A stretch of DNA of 64,000 bases from Paraphaeosphaeria minitans (lineage: Eukaryota; Ascomycota; Dothideomycetes; Pleosporales; Didymosphaeriaceae): positions 3,162,001 through 3,226,000 of the forward strand of contig WJXW01000001.1 in the NCBI GenBank assembly GCA_015832175.1, written 5' to 3'. The position numbers and the translations under genes are program-made. Below the pieces are notes generated by a model, which was not told the DNA's origin, made no database searches, and saw only the letters and a list, made by a program, of their open reading frames with translations. Of the stretch, positions 44,863-54,495 are shown piece by piece (the stretch's first letter is position 1; every line of letters starts with the position of its first letter).

Positions 44863-46524
44863 GTGAACTTTGTGACGAGCTGCAGACGACCAGCCGTGCG
44901 ACCTACACCAATGATGCTTTCGTCGCCCGCGAGACCGCAATATACGTGTCGGAGCTGCATAGAGAATATCCTACGAGGTCCGAGATCTACCAACGTACCC
45001 GCTCTACACGCGCAGCAGCGGTACACCTCAAACAACGCACCCGGCAATGCACCCTTTCGTATCAAGAAACATTATGAGGACCTAGGCAAGGGAGATGGCG
45101 CGATGGCAAAACACTACGGTCTGCCGAGCGTATCGAAGAAAGCAACGTGGAAGTCCGGCTTGGAATTTAGTATCAATGTTGGTCAAGATGCCCTGCAATC
45201 AAGGAAAGGGCAACGCAAAAGCCATACCAGGTCGAGGCATACGGTGCACAAGCTTCCAGATACACGACGGACAGGACTTAGCAACCGATCACACGTCACT
45301 GCTAGTACGAAGACACCGTCGTTCATACGCGAAAGACAACAGGAAGCGGAATTCGAATTTGTCAAGCCATCGAATCCTTCGGCACCGCCGCCGCCAGTGA
45401 AGATATGGTCGCCTGAGAAGCCTATGCATCATATGTCACTGCATTTTAGTAAACTAGCAGATTTCAATTGGTACTGGGAGACGCTGCCTCCTACCATAAC
45501 GCAAAAGACGCAAGCGCAACATTTCTTTACAATGGGCGCGTTGCCAAGGTTTCTTCAATCCGTAGGGTTGTTCCGCGCTTTTCCCGAGAGCGACGTCCCC
45601 GAGATAGCATTCTTGGGCCGGAGTAATGTGGGGAAGAGCAGCTTGCTGAACGCGATCGTGAACGCAGACACCAAGGCTTTGCTCGCGCGCACGTCTGCCA
45701 CGCCAGGATTCACCAAGACAATGAACCTCTATGGCCTCGGACCGCAGCAGGGCGTGCATTACAAGAAGCAGCACAGCGGACACGGCAAGATCGTGGGCAA
45801 GGGCGGCATTACTATCGTGGACATGCCAGGGTACGGAGAGGGCTCACTCATCGAATGGGGCACAGAGATCATGAAGTATCTCCAAGGCCGCAAGCAACTG
45901 CGCCGCGCCTTCGTCTTAATTGACGCAAAGCACGGCATCAAAGACAAGGATCGCTCGCTGCTTGCGTCCCTCCGTCTGGGCGGCATTCCTCACCAAGTCA
46001 TCCTCTCCAAGCTGGACAAAATCTACCTACCCGAAGCGAAGTCCATCAAGCGCTTTGACGGCAAACGCCTGGATAGGCTGCGGCCGAAAGGCACGCTCCA
46101 GGACCTGCGCCAGACAATGGAGACGATCCGCGAGGAAATCCAGCCGCACGCCGGCGCCGGTGCAATCGGCGAGATCTTGGCCTGCAGCTCCGAAGCCCTG
46201 ATTGATGAGCGGCGACTCGGCATCGACGCCGTGCGCTTCGCCATGTTGCAGGCGATCAACTTCCCCTTCCGGAGCGATCAGAGTGCAGTGGAGCTGGCGG
46301 AGAAAGAGGGCCCGAAGGTTAGGGTCATGAAGACGGATGTGCCGCCACAGTTGGAGGCTGTCCCTGAGACGCGGATCAAGATTAGGATGGTCGAGACGGG
46401 TAAGCCGGAGAACCCAACGGCGACGATGAGTGCTAGAGAGATGAGGGCTGCGAGGAGATCGGGACAGTCGCGGGGGATGTCGGCGATTGAGATGCTAGAG
46501 AAGTTGAGTGGGAAGGTAATTTGA
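44863..46524 (+). CDS. EngB/YihA-type GTPase, probably mitochondrial (Mrx8-like)
   Basis: A single exon of 553 residues. The TRAFAC GTPase motifs are complete: G1 GRSNVGKSS near residues 251-259, G2 TSATPGFT, G3 DMPGYGEGS, G4 LSKLDKI in place of TKxD, and G5 CSSEA. This is the EngB (YihA) family, involved in large ribosomal subunit assembly in bacteria; the yeast relative Mrx8 acts in mitochondrial translation. The first 60 residues are Arg/Ser/Pro-rich and nearly free of acids (CRRPAVRPTPMMLSSPARPQ), as expected of a mitochondrial presequence, and a long low-conservation spacer precedes the GTPase domain. A second in-frame ATG at 44911 would keep most of the presequence. The C-terminal tail carries a conserved-looking SAREMRAARRSGQS patch. 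The divergent partner FMC1 is also mitochondrial. Confidence 0.9.
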   Translation: MNFVTSCRRPAVRPTPMMLSSPARPQYTCRSCIENILRGPRSTNVPALHAQQRYTSNNAPGNAPFRIKKHYEDLGKGDGAMAKHYGLPSVSKKATWKSGLEFSINVGQDALQSRKGQRKSHTRSRHTVHKLPDTRRTGLSNRSHVTASTKTPSFIRERQQEAEFEFVKPSNPSAPPPPVKIWSPEKPMHHMSLHFSKLADFNWYWETLPPTITQKTQAQHFFTMGALPRFLQSVGLFRAFPESDVPEIAFLGRSNVGKSSLLNAIVNADTKALLARTSATPGFTKTMNLYGLGPQQGVHYKKQHSGHGKIVGKGGITIVDMPGYGEGSLIEWGTEIMKYLQGRKQLRRAFVLIDAKHGIKDKDRSLLASLRLGGIPHQVILSKLDKIYLPEAKSIKRFDGKRLDRLRPKGTLQDLRQTMETIREEIQPHAGAGAIGEILACSSEALIDERRLGIDAVRFAMLQAINFPFRSDQSAVELAEKEGPKVRVMKTDVPPQLEAVPETRIKIRMVETGKPENPTATMSAREMRAARRSGQSRGMSAIEMLEKLSGKVI

Positions 46525-46899
46525 GATAGGTTGTGGTAGATACCCCGGCTTCACCGTGTACAACGAGTCACATTCGTTCCTGCGGCAGAGCCTGTGAATA
46601 TTTTTGTTGATCACAGCTTAGTATTCGCAGATCCATGCACAAGCAACGATATCAGTTATAAGAAATTAAGTCTCAGCTACAACAGCGAGGTGGCCTGCTG
46701 TAGGATATGATGTCCTGCTTTGACTTGGTAGACGTTTCGATGTAGAGTATCACAAGCTAGGCTGAGGTTTTCTCGAGTGCTGTCAACGGTCAGGGGAGTT
46801 CACTACTTCAGAACCCAGAATATTGTCATCAATGCTGCATGCAGATAGGATGTTGCACATTTTGACTCTTGTCTACCTCGATTAGTCTATCCGAACCGT
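46525..46899. other. Intergenic region, no gene seen
   Basis: 3' flank of the EngB-type GTPase and of the broken minus-strand locus that follows. Nothing further was recognised. Confidence 0.45.
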
Positions 46900-47334
46900 C
46901 TATTTCAAGAAATTCTCCCACTCATCAGGATAAGCTGGATCCTCATCCTTAGGCATAGCAACAACATTCTGCACACGTCCCACATGTTTCTTACAATTAT
47001 TGCAATAGTAACTGTACGTCTTGTGCTTCTCGATGATATCCTTAGCTGTATTTACCGTTAGCAAAACATTTCCACAATTTAAAAAGGTACTCGCACCGCG
47101 CGCCGTAGAGCTGCGTATACTTCCCCAGAAGATCGTTCTTGACATGGGTATGATCGCTCTTGCCATGGGTATCCCACTCGAGGTCGATGCCTGTGGCATC
47201 GAAGTCCAGCTTGCCTTCATAATTCTTCTTAACTTTTCCCATGACGAGGATTTTGTTCGTTATGGGCGTGCGCGAGTCGCGGTCCCAGTCAAGCTCGAAA
47301 TGTGGCAAGCAAAGGAATCGAGCGGAGCCGACGT
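46900..47334 (-). pseudogene. Coding-looking block with a phase break; gene remnant or unusually spliced gene
   Basis: Two stretches look truly coding. From about 47334 to 47090 one frame reads SAHVGSARFLCLPHFELDWD and on to GIDLEWDTHGKSDHTHVKND and LLGKYTQLYGAR. From about 47045 to 46900 another reads KDIIEKHKTYSYYCNNCKKH and ends DPAYPDEWENFLK before a stop. Between them lies intron-like sequence (GTGCGA donor, GCTAAC branch word, ACAG acceptor), but joining by those sites runs into TAA at once because the phases differ. A GC donor at CATG/GCAAGA would restore the phase but deletes the well-conserved-looking segment. I do not recognise the family; a CxxC pair hints at metal binding. A one-base frameshift in a recent remnant is the simplest reading. 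Confidence 0.45.
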
Positions 47335-47475
47335 GAGCGGATGTTGCGAAACATCTTTGCCAGCTTCGAGGACAAGTATTTGAAGGTCTGGGTTGCGTTG
47401 AGCGAGACGTGCAGTACGAACTGAACCGGCTATGCCAACGCCGGCGATGATGATGTTCTTAATCCTAGATGACAT
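47260..47475 (-). pseudogene. Truncated 5' fragment of a GMC oxidoreductase
   Basis: From the ATG at 47475 the frame reads MSSRIKNIIIAGVGIAGSVR followed by TARLAQRNPDLQILVLEAGKD and SQHPLTSAPLDSFACHIS. This is the FAD-binding start of a glucose-methanol-choline oxidoreductase: the GxGxxG dinucleotide loop (here GVGIAG) and the LEAGKD motif at the second beta strand. The resemblance ends after about 60 residues, and a stop follows at 47260, whereas the family is some 550-650 residues long. The remaining bases overlap the neighbouring coding-looking block in another frame. No downstream flavoprotein sequence (GGGS loop, C-terminal His-Asn) is found. It is read as a leftover after deletion or rearrangement. 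Confidence 0.65.
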
Positions 47476-48238
47476 AGCTGCAGAGTTTGCGATGCTGATG
47501 TTTGTAAGTGTTTAAGATGGGACCTCGAATCAGAAAGGATGTTCCACTTACCTTCTTGGGCTTTGAACGAGGACTTTGGTGCAATTGCAGTGGTCGCAAT
47601 GAATATATACACGCGGACTATGTGACCGACACAGTGGCTGCGAATATAGACTCTTCGGTGACCAAGACGATTAAAAGCTCACACATGGGCACACTCTACC
47701 CATGTGGGTCTGTGATCTTGTAGGGCTGAGACGGATTGAACCAGCACTATATCAGAAAAATAAAAGTTGCTATTAGGAGGTAATGAGACGATTTATGCGC
47801 CGACGTTCCACGACAAAACCAGTAAACATGATAGCGAAACATCGAGCAGTGCTGTCCACGCGCCGCTTCGCCATGGCCTGCTTCCTTTCATGCATGTGAG
47901 GAAGAGATACCCGGTCCGGTTTCAATGTGGCCCACAGTCTTACGTGGGGGCTTAAGACTGCTCCCAGGCCTAACCCACATCATTCTGCGAGTATGGTAAT
48001 CTGGGCGACAAGTGCTATTTGCTGCTGGGACTAGAAACGCGCGCGTCGGTGGTATCATTATGACGTTTTCATCCCGAAGTACCATGCGCGTCAAAGCCGG
48101 ACCATGACCACTATCGACTCGCTGGCCAGATTCATGTGCACGGCTTGATAGAAAGGCAAACGGTCGAAACGTGGCGAAAAGGTAATCGGGTGGCTAAGAA
48201 TGGCCATCTAGTGCAGTTATAGAATAAATTGTGAAACT
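47476..48238. other. Intergenic region with a short inverted repeat, no gene
   Basis: No coding feature recognised. A perfect 8-bp inverted repeat, CACATGGG then nine bases then CCCATGTG, lies at about 47681-47705 and could form a hairpin. Confidence 0.45.
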
Positions 48239-49058
48239 TTAGATCAAAGCTCCCGCATTCATCATGACTTCTTCCTTTCGCCGCCGAATTTCGTACTTGG
48301 CTTGCTTCTGCGCCATATACTCCGCGCGCGCTTTCTTCTGTTCCATCTTCTTAGCCTCATAGACCGCCTTTTGACGATCGTACTCTCTTCTTTTCCTCTG
48401 CTCAAATTTCAACTCTTTCTTGATGCTCTCACCCTCGGCCTTGCTGAGGTGCCATGGTCTGCCCAGAACATTCTTCTTGAAAGTGGCAAGAGCTTTCCAA
48501 AACTTCACTTCTTCATCGGTCGTCGATACGACCCATATCCTCTTCAGCTCTACCTGCTTGAAGCCCCGAAACTCGGAGATCGTGCCTTTGACCTTGATAA
48601 CGGTGCCAATGTCCACGATCTGGCCGTCCACAGTGACATCGAACCGCCCCAAGCCGCTGAGAACGTCTAGGTTATCAACTTCGGTGTTCGATGAACTGTC
48701 AACGGGATTGTATAACTCTGGCAGCAGGCGCTTGATCTTGACTTCGAGGGTGTCGCCGCTTCCGTCGTCGAGGGTGAGGGTAGTGTATCGCAAGTTGATC
48801 TCGTTCACAGCTACAATGGCTCCAACGAGGTAGATGAAGCGGATAGGGTGGTTCAAGTAGAAATACTCTGTGCACATTGTGTCAGCGAGCACGTCGGTAG
48901 GAAGTGTGTGGCAAGATACCCGTGAACCCGTCTTCCTTCCGTAGCAGCTGCACATCCGCAGCTGTTATTTTCACCCACTCGTTGTATGTGGGTGACGCCG
49001 GCTGAAAGCACCAGGCCGGGTACAATCGGTAGCTAGGCGCGGAGTGCGGTGTTGACAT
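48239..49058 (-). CDS. STN1: Telomere-capping CST subunit Stn1
   Basis: Two exons (48920..49058 and 48239..48867 on the complement) join in phase across a 52 bp intron with donor GTATCT and acceptor GCACAG, giving 255 residues. Stn1 binds the telomeric single-stranded overhang region with Ten1 and limits telomerase and resection. The N-terminus YRLYPAWCFQPASPTYNEWV leads into the OB fold: NHPIRFIYLVGAIVAVNEIN, RYTTLTLDDGSGDTLEVKIK, then DIGTVIKVKGTISEFRGFKQ and VELKRIWVVSTTDEEVKFW, the classical Stn1/RPA2 OB pattern. The C-terminus is a long charged helix (KKELKFEQRKRREYDRQKAV). The protein lacks the winged-helix region of yeast and mammalian Stn1, as in other Pezizomycotina and fission yeast forms with short tails, as far as I recall. 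The intron was placed by continuity of the OB domain. Confidence 0.9.
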
Positions 49059-49926
49059 GACATGTTGTGATAGTCTAGTGATGCTGTTGGGATGGAAGCG
49101 GGCAGACGCGTCGCGAAGTAGCGCTCTCACGAAGAAACGTGACGTCTGCATCGGGATTAGTAAACGGTTAGGTAAGCGCACTGGTGCGCGAAGGCCTACC
49201 TAGGTACTTGAGCGCGCTCCTGCAAGATGACCACAGCACATGCGCGACAACATGCACCCAAACGTAGCCTTGCACATCCGTTTGAGCCGCACCAAGGATC
49301 GCTGTCAGCTTGGCAAACGAAAAGCAAGGCATTCGACAGAATCCATCCACGATGGAAATCCTTTCCGGTGCAGCTTGCCCGGAAGAGGGGTTGCAGTAGC
49401 CTCAGGCCAGGCTTCCTAGTCAACAGCAGCTCCAACGCACCTCAACACCGCTTTTTTATTCCCGTTCCTCATGATCCAACTGGCTGCTTCCATCGAGTCA
49501 GCCGTGTAGCGCGGCTCGCGACGTGCCGGCTACCAAGGTGCCCACCTGGCTAAGTGCCAGTTCGATAGTCTACAGCTATCGTGTACAAGTGCACAGGTTT
49601 GCTAACATGTCAACGGTCACCCCACCAGCCGGCGTCGAGTGGTCATGACCTACCTAATCTACGGGGCTGACCACCTTCTTGGAGCTGTCGGCTAGCCATG
49701 CCAGCTGGGTCAAGCTCACAAGATCACCCATCGAGGTCATAAGACTGCGGCGGCCACACCGCGACTCCCGTCCGAAGCCCTCAGTACCTACCCTGAAAGC
49801 TGATCGCCTTCCGCAGCCTAGAAGAGAAACTTTAGCTGTTGCGACCCGAGAGAGCTTCGTCCTCCAGCTTCTCTTCACCGGCTATTACTGTTCGCTTCTA
49901 TTCAATTTTTCCAACAGCCCTACAAT
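49059..49926. other. Intergenic region, no gene seen
   Basis: Divergent space between STN1 and the secreted-protein gene. Contains one ACCTAGGTAC word at 49198. Other open frames are short and unlike proteins. Confidence 0.45.
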
Positions 49927-50608
49927 ATGCGATTGCGACTAGTTGCTTCCGTCTTGCCGTTAGCACTTACATGTACCGCACACGCTGCGCCCGATTCTCG
50001 ACCTGAGGCAAAATCATATCCAGAAGCATTCGCAGTCGCAGAAGCGCAAACCTATGTGAATAATGCGCCGTTTTCAGGCGCTATCTACATCATCAGTTCA
50101 GACGGCCAACCGGCTCAAGGCCTATGTCCGGCTGTAGCTTCTTTAAGCTGTGGTGACCAAGGCCACCCAAGCTGGTGAGCGAACTCAAACGCCTGCTGGG
50201 CTTCCACGATTGACTGGCATCAGGTGCTGTCCAGGGGGCTGCTCGTGCGTGCAGCAACAAGGAGGTTATGTGGGCTGCTGCCCTGCGGGAAGCAATTGCG
50301 CCGGACCCGCACCATATTCAACCGTAACGGTCACCGCACAAGCGCAACAAACGGTCCCAGTCGTAGTCCCGCAACAATACACTACGACAGCGTACTGCCC
50401 TACCTGCTATTCGCCGCCACCTGTTGCGGCCGGGTTCTGCCAAACATTGACCATGAACGGGCCTGGTCTTCCTGCAGTCACGCAAGGAAAATGCGGCCCG
50501 ATTTTGATAGTGAATGAGAGCTCGAGCTTGAAACCAGTCGGGATTGGACTTGTTGGGATATTCCTTACAATACAACTGGCTGTTGCACGAATGTTCCGTT
50601 GGATATGA
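49927..50608 (+). CDS. Secreted cysteine-rich protein, possibly GPI-anchored
   Basis: Two exons (49927..50174 and 50224..50608) join in phase to 210 residues across a 49 bp intron. A signal peptide is clear: MRLRLVASVLPLALTCTAHA with likely cleavage after AHA. The mature part has a short Cys-rich module reading CCPGGCSCVQQQGGYVGCCP followed by AGSNCAG, the pattern seen in many fungal wall or secreted proteins with paired cysteines. It is followed by a Thr/Val/Gln-rich stretch (YSTVTVTAQAQQTVPVVVPQ) suited to O-glycosylation, a second group of cysteines, and a C-terminal hydrophobic segment (VGIGLVGIFLTIQLAVA) after NESSS that could be a GPI attachment signal. The segment is followed by ARMFRWI, so a further intron or a different last exon is possible. 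Function unknown; surface location is the main inference. Expression control cannot be read. Confidence 0.7.
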
Positions 50609-50781
50609 CATTAACGCCATTACCAGGTATAATATTCACGTCTGTTACGTTTTACGAGTGTGTGTATATACAATGCGAACGCCCACGGCGACATTTTGCG
50701 CCTCAATAACTCCACACTCTGCATGCTCGTCAACGACACGACTGCACATGGAAATTCTGACTGGGACCATAGATCGTTACT

Positions 50782-51591
50782 CTAGTTTCCCTTCTTCGCA
50801 TCCTCATCCGCGTTCTTCGGCACGGATACAAACTTCGGGACCGTCACCGCGTTCAAATGCCGGAAAGCCTGCGTATCAGAGTCAGCATTGGCATTCTTCT
50901 CGTGCACCATCGAAGACCGCAACACCAAGAGCACACCCACCCTCCAAACCCTCGTCTCCCACGTGAGGCTCCATAGCCAGAATGCCCACGCAATCCAGTA
51001 CTTCACCCACCACATCGGCCGCAACAAATCAAAGACAGAACTCACATTCGCAATACTCCCTTCGGGCAGCTTCCCGTCCCATTTATCCTCGACCTTTTTG
51101 ATCTTGCCTTGCTCGTCCAAGTGCACCGCCACCACGCTGGCGATCGTCTGCTCCTTGCCGATCCCCTTGATCACGTATCTTGTTTTCAGATCCATCAAGA
51201 TGGGGTTCCCCGCATCGGTGACTTCATGGTGCAGCCGCTCGATGTCGGAAAACGCCGCCTGCAAGCCGTACCACTGAGCGGCGAAGCGGTCGCGACCCTC
51301 GGCGACTGTGATGGGGTCCGTGAAGGTAGCATCGTCGCGCCAGAGAGCGAGCTTGGGCAGACTAGGCTTGCCGGCGAAGAGGTCGAGGACGGAGCGCAGG
51401 ACGGTGACTTGGTTCTCGTTGAGACTGACGCCGGGCGCGGTCTTGACGTCTTTGGTTTGGAGGTCGAGGTTTGCCGCGACGTTGGGGATGCCGGTGGACA
51501 TGGCTGCGGTTGCTGCGAATGCTCTGGCTGATGCGGGGCGTGTGGATGCTCGGAGGGTAGTTGCGCAGGTTCGGGGGAAGAGGAATTGCAT
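50782..51591 (-). CDS. SnoaL/NTF2-like domain protein, possibly mitochondrial
   Basis: A single exon of 269 residues. The start (MQFLFPRTCATTLRASTRPA, then SARAFAATAAM) is Arg/Ala/Ser-rich and acid-free, like a mitochondrial presequence; a second ATG at residue 31 would remove it. The middle resembles the NTF2-like/SnoaL fold seen in many conserved fungal proteins: VLRSVLDLFAGKPSLPKLAL, WRDDATFTDPITVAEGRDRF, AAQWYGLQAAF, MDLKTRYVIKGIGKEQTIAS and IKKVEDKWDGKLPEG. A Trp-rich hydrophobic segment follows (WWVKYWIAWAFWLWSLTWE) and may associate with a membrane. The tail is acidic and basic mixed. I recognise the type as a widely conserved hypothetical protein in ascomycetes; no reaction can be assigned. 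Confidence 0.8.
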   Translation of the reverse strand: MQFLFPRTCATTLRASTRPASARAFAATAAMSTGIPNVAANLDLQTKDVKTAPGVSLNENQVTVLRSVLDLFAGKPSLPKLALWRDDATFTDPITVAEGRDRFAAQWYGLQAAFSDIERLHHEVTDAGNPILMDLKTRYVIKGIGKEQTIASVVAVHLDEQGKIKKVEDKWDGKLPEGSIANVSSVFDLLRPMWWVKYWIAWAFWLWSLTWETRVWRVGVLLVLRSSMVHEKNANADSDTQAFRHLNAVTVPKFVSVPKNADEDAKKGN

Positions 51592-52332
51592 TGGTAGGGG
51601 TGCGTCAAGGAAGATTAAATGTATGGCCAGATGCGAACTGCGCCATGCGTTAATGATTCGCTTTTGTTTTTTTGTTTTTTTTTTTACGTGACCGCGCGCT
51701 GACGCGCTCTGCTCTGATGGTCTGGAGTCATGACGTTATCAGGGTCTACGTCGAGACGCCAAGCGATCGCGCGGGGGCCCCCAGATGCGGGTGAATTGAA
51801 TCGTTCGGCGGGCCCGCCTCGTTGCGCGCGGGCGCGCGGGGTTAGGTAAAGCATGGTGAAATGCTGCGATCTCTCGTGTGCGGTGTGAGTGTGTAACGCC
51901 GGCGATACTGTGTCAAGTTTCAGGATCTGAATTCGTCCAGTAGGCCTACTTGACCCAAGTCACCTCGGAGTCAACTACCTATCTATCGATATGTGGCTGG
52001 CGAAGGTGCAACGTGCGTCCGGGCTTCACGTTCCCACGAGAGTGCGACAACGACAAAAGGTCTCCATGGCGGGATCAAGAAAATCAACATGTATTTGGAT
52101 ATCGTTTGGTCATATCCAACCACTCTATGCACATACATCCCCGATCCTCTATCCCAAGCCTGTCTTGCCAATGCATGAACCAACACATGACTTGCTTCTT
52201 CATTCTTCTCAGACACATCGCTTAGGCGATAGCGCTTCCCCTGGGCCTGACATTGTGTTTTGGGCGCGGGTTCGCCTTGTGGCTATCAGACTGTCAGTAT
52301 CTCATCACGACTCAAAAACTTCAGGGCATAAC
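51592..52332. other. Intergenic region, no gene seen
   Basis: Divergent-to-terminal interval between the SnoaL-like gene start and the aminotransferase stop. Contains a T-rich run at about 51663-51685 and a GC-rich patch near 51770-51840. Frames crossing into 52554 are shadows of the aminotransferase. Confidence 0.45.
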
Positions 52333-53863
52333 TTACTTTTTCACGATCCTCTCGATGGAATCCATCCCCTTGGCCAGGACATCCATCCTGGGGCCATAGC
52401 TCAACCGCACAAAGTGGTGGCACGGCGAGTCGAACAGATCCCTACGCTTACTCGGGTTCAAGTCGAAGAAGATACCCGGGACAACAATGACCTTCTCTTC
52501 GAGGCACGCCTGGAAGAAGTTGAGTCCGTCGGCGATGCTTTCGGGCAGGTCTGACAGGTCGAGCCAGATGTAGAAGGTCGAGTTTGGCATGAAGGGAAAC
52601 TTGAAGCCCATCTCCTGGAGGCGGCTGATGACGAAGTCGCGCTTGGTGCGGAAGTGCATCTGCAGCGCGCGCATCTCGTTGCGGACACGCGGCGGCTCGA
52701 GCATGCTGACGGCGGCCTCCTGGAAGGGGACGTTGCAGCCGCCGTCGAGGTAGGACCCGCAGGAGCCGATGGCCTGGATGAACTCCTTGGGGCCCAGGAT
52801 CCAGGCGACGCGCCAGCCGGGCAGGCGGAAGCGCTTGGTCAGCCCGTCGATGATGAGCACATCGTCCTCATCGACGTCTTCGACGTTGTCGGCTGCCGAG
52901 ATGACGGTGCCGTCGCAGTTGGTCGTGTAGTTGTAGCCGCAGTAGAACTCATCCATGATGAGGGTTGCGCGGTCGCGGCAGATGTTCTGAATCTGGGCGA
53001 GCTCCGGGTTCGTGATCATCTGGCCGGTGGGGTTGCGCGGGTTCGAGGTCAAGATGACAGAGGTACCGCGAGCGATTTCAGTTGCAATGAGGTCAGGCGT
53101 CATGTGGTAGTTGTCGTCTTCGCCCAGGGGGATGGGGATGGCCGCGATGTTACGGAAGAGTGACAACATCTCGTTGTAGGCAGTGTAGTCTGCAATTGTT
53201 AGCATTTGGTCTGCCTGTAAGCTTCGTGGAGTGATGCTGCTCACCAGGAATGAAGAATCCCAAGTAGCAGTTGCCCAGCACCGCCGCAATACGGATCAGA
53301 CCCGCGCGTCCACCAGGCACGATGCAGACGTTCTCCCAAGTGTACTGCGACTTCCTCCACTTGCGGTGATGTTCATTGTACAGCTTGGCAACAGCTTCAC
53401 GGAGCGGCTTGATACCAGCGGTAGGGCCGTATTCACGGCCATGGCTCGAAATGTCGACCTCCTTGGGCCTCTCGAAGCACCCCTTGATCTCGTCGTCGAC
53501 CTCGGGCGCACCCTGGCCCAGGTTCGCCCATTGATCAGGGTTCTCCAGGTAGCCGTGCTCGTAGGCGCGTTCAGAGGTCCATACTACACCAGTAGAGGCA
53601 CGTGTGGGGTCGAGACCAGCGTGGGGCTTGTGGCCTTCGTGGGAATCGCGGAACTGTCGGTGGATCTTGGAGGTGAGCTCTATAGGACATTTTTGTTAGC
53701 CTGCTCCCCGCGCAATGACGTAGCCCTAGAGTGCTCCCCCCAACATGGAGACGAAAGCGGCCAACTCACCATTCTCGGTGGGATCCTTGGTCGACGAAAA
53801 GCGTCTGTTGCTGGAAGTCCCAGAGCGCTGAAGAATGGGCAATTTGTCCGCCGAGAACGACAT
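52333..53863 (-). CDS. PLP-dependent class I/II aminotransferase (ACC synthase/aspartate aminotransferase-like)
   Basis: Three exons on the complement (53770..53863, 53245..53679, 52333..53189) join in phase to 461 residues. Visible fold-type I features: NVCIVPGGRAGLIRIAAVLG; the substrate loop SNPRNPTGQM; IMDEFYCGYNY with the Asp and Tyr that contact the pyridine ring; the Schiff-base lysine in IIDGLTKRFRLPGWRVAW near residue 295; and the C-terminal Arg segment HHFVRLSYGP. The protein belongs with the fungal group annotated as aminotransferase or 1-aminocyclopropane-1-carboxylate synthase-like; true ACC synthase activity is doubtful and the substrate cannot be read. Both introns are phase 1 and about 55-90 bp. 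The start (MSFSADKLPILQRSGTSSNR) gives a short Ser/Arg-rich extension that is not clearly a targeting signal. Confidence 0.92.
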
Positions 53864-54211
53864 TGTGGTGTTTGTGTGTGCGAGGCAGGTAGGCAGGTAG
53901 GCCCAGTTAAGCTTTTCTAGCGCAGTCTTGAGTGGAGATGGGTACGGTAGGTAGGTAGTCTTGGGCTTTCGATTCTCACTGTTTTGTTGCAAGCGGCGAG
54001 GAGTAAGGAAGTAGAGGGATCGAAGCAGAGACGAGACGAGATGAGGAGACAGGTCGTGCCGCCGCCACGCACGCTAGACATACCTATCTACCTACACAAG
54101 ATGGACCATCGTGGGTACTGCCGCAGGCGTGCGCCCAAGCTCCCTGCGCTGCAGCCATTGCCCAACATCGTGTCCGTCTCGCACTGGGCCCAATCACGGC
54201 CCCATGCCCTT

Positions 54212-54247
54212 CCACCATGCCCACCATGCCCACCATGCCCATCATGC
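54212..54247. repeat. 9-bp tandem repeat (CCACCATGC), four units
   Basis: Three exact CCACCATGC units and a fourth with one change (CCATCATGC) in direct tandem array, preceded by related CCCATGCCC sequence. Confidence 0.9.
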
Positions 54248-54332
54248 CCATAGCACGGGCTCACCGCCGCCACAGCATCCCCGCTTGACGTGCATTCGTT
54301 AGCCTTTGTGCCTACTGAATTGCGGTCAAGAT

Positions 54333-54495
54333 GTGCGCTTCCTCTTGCTATCTATTGCTTTGCCTCCATGGTCGGACTTCCTCTTGCTTTGGCCTTGCCT
54401 CGATCTTCGGACTTCCTCTTGCTTTTGCTTGCCTCGAGATTCGGACGTCCTCTTATTTGTTTGCCTTGCCTCGAGGCTCGGACTTCCACTGGGCC
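54333..54495. repeat. Degenerate minisatellite, unit about 35 bp
   Basis: Copies beginning TCGGACTTCCTCTTGCTTT and ending TTGCCTCGA start at 54372, 54407, 54441 and (partial) 54478; a more diverged copy precedes from about 54333. Units differ by point changes and indels of one to three bases. The array keeps no single reading frame because unit lengths are 35, 34 and 37. Confidence 0.85.

Noticed and set aside
47681..47705. 8-bp inverted repeat read as a terminator or small RNA
   Set aside because: A short perfect hairpin of this size is expected by chance in 64 kb, and intrinsic hairpin terminators do not apply to fungal nuclear genes.
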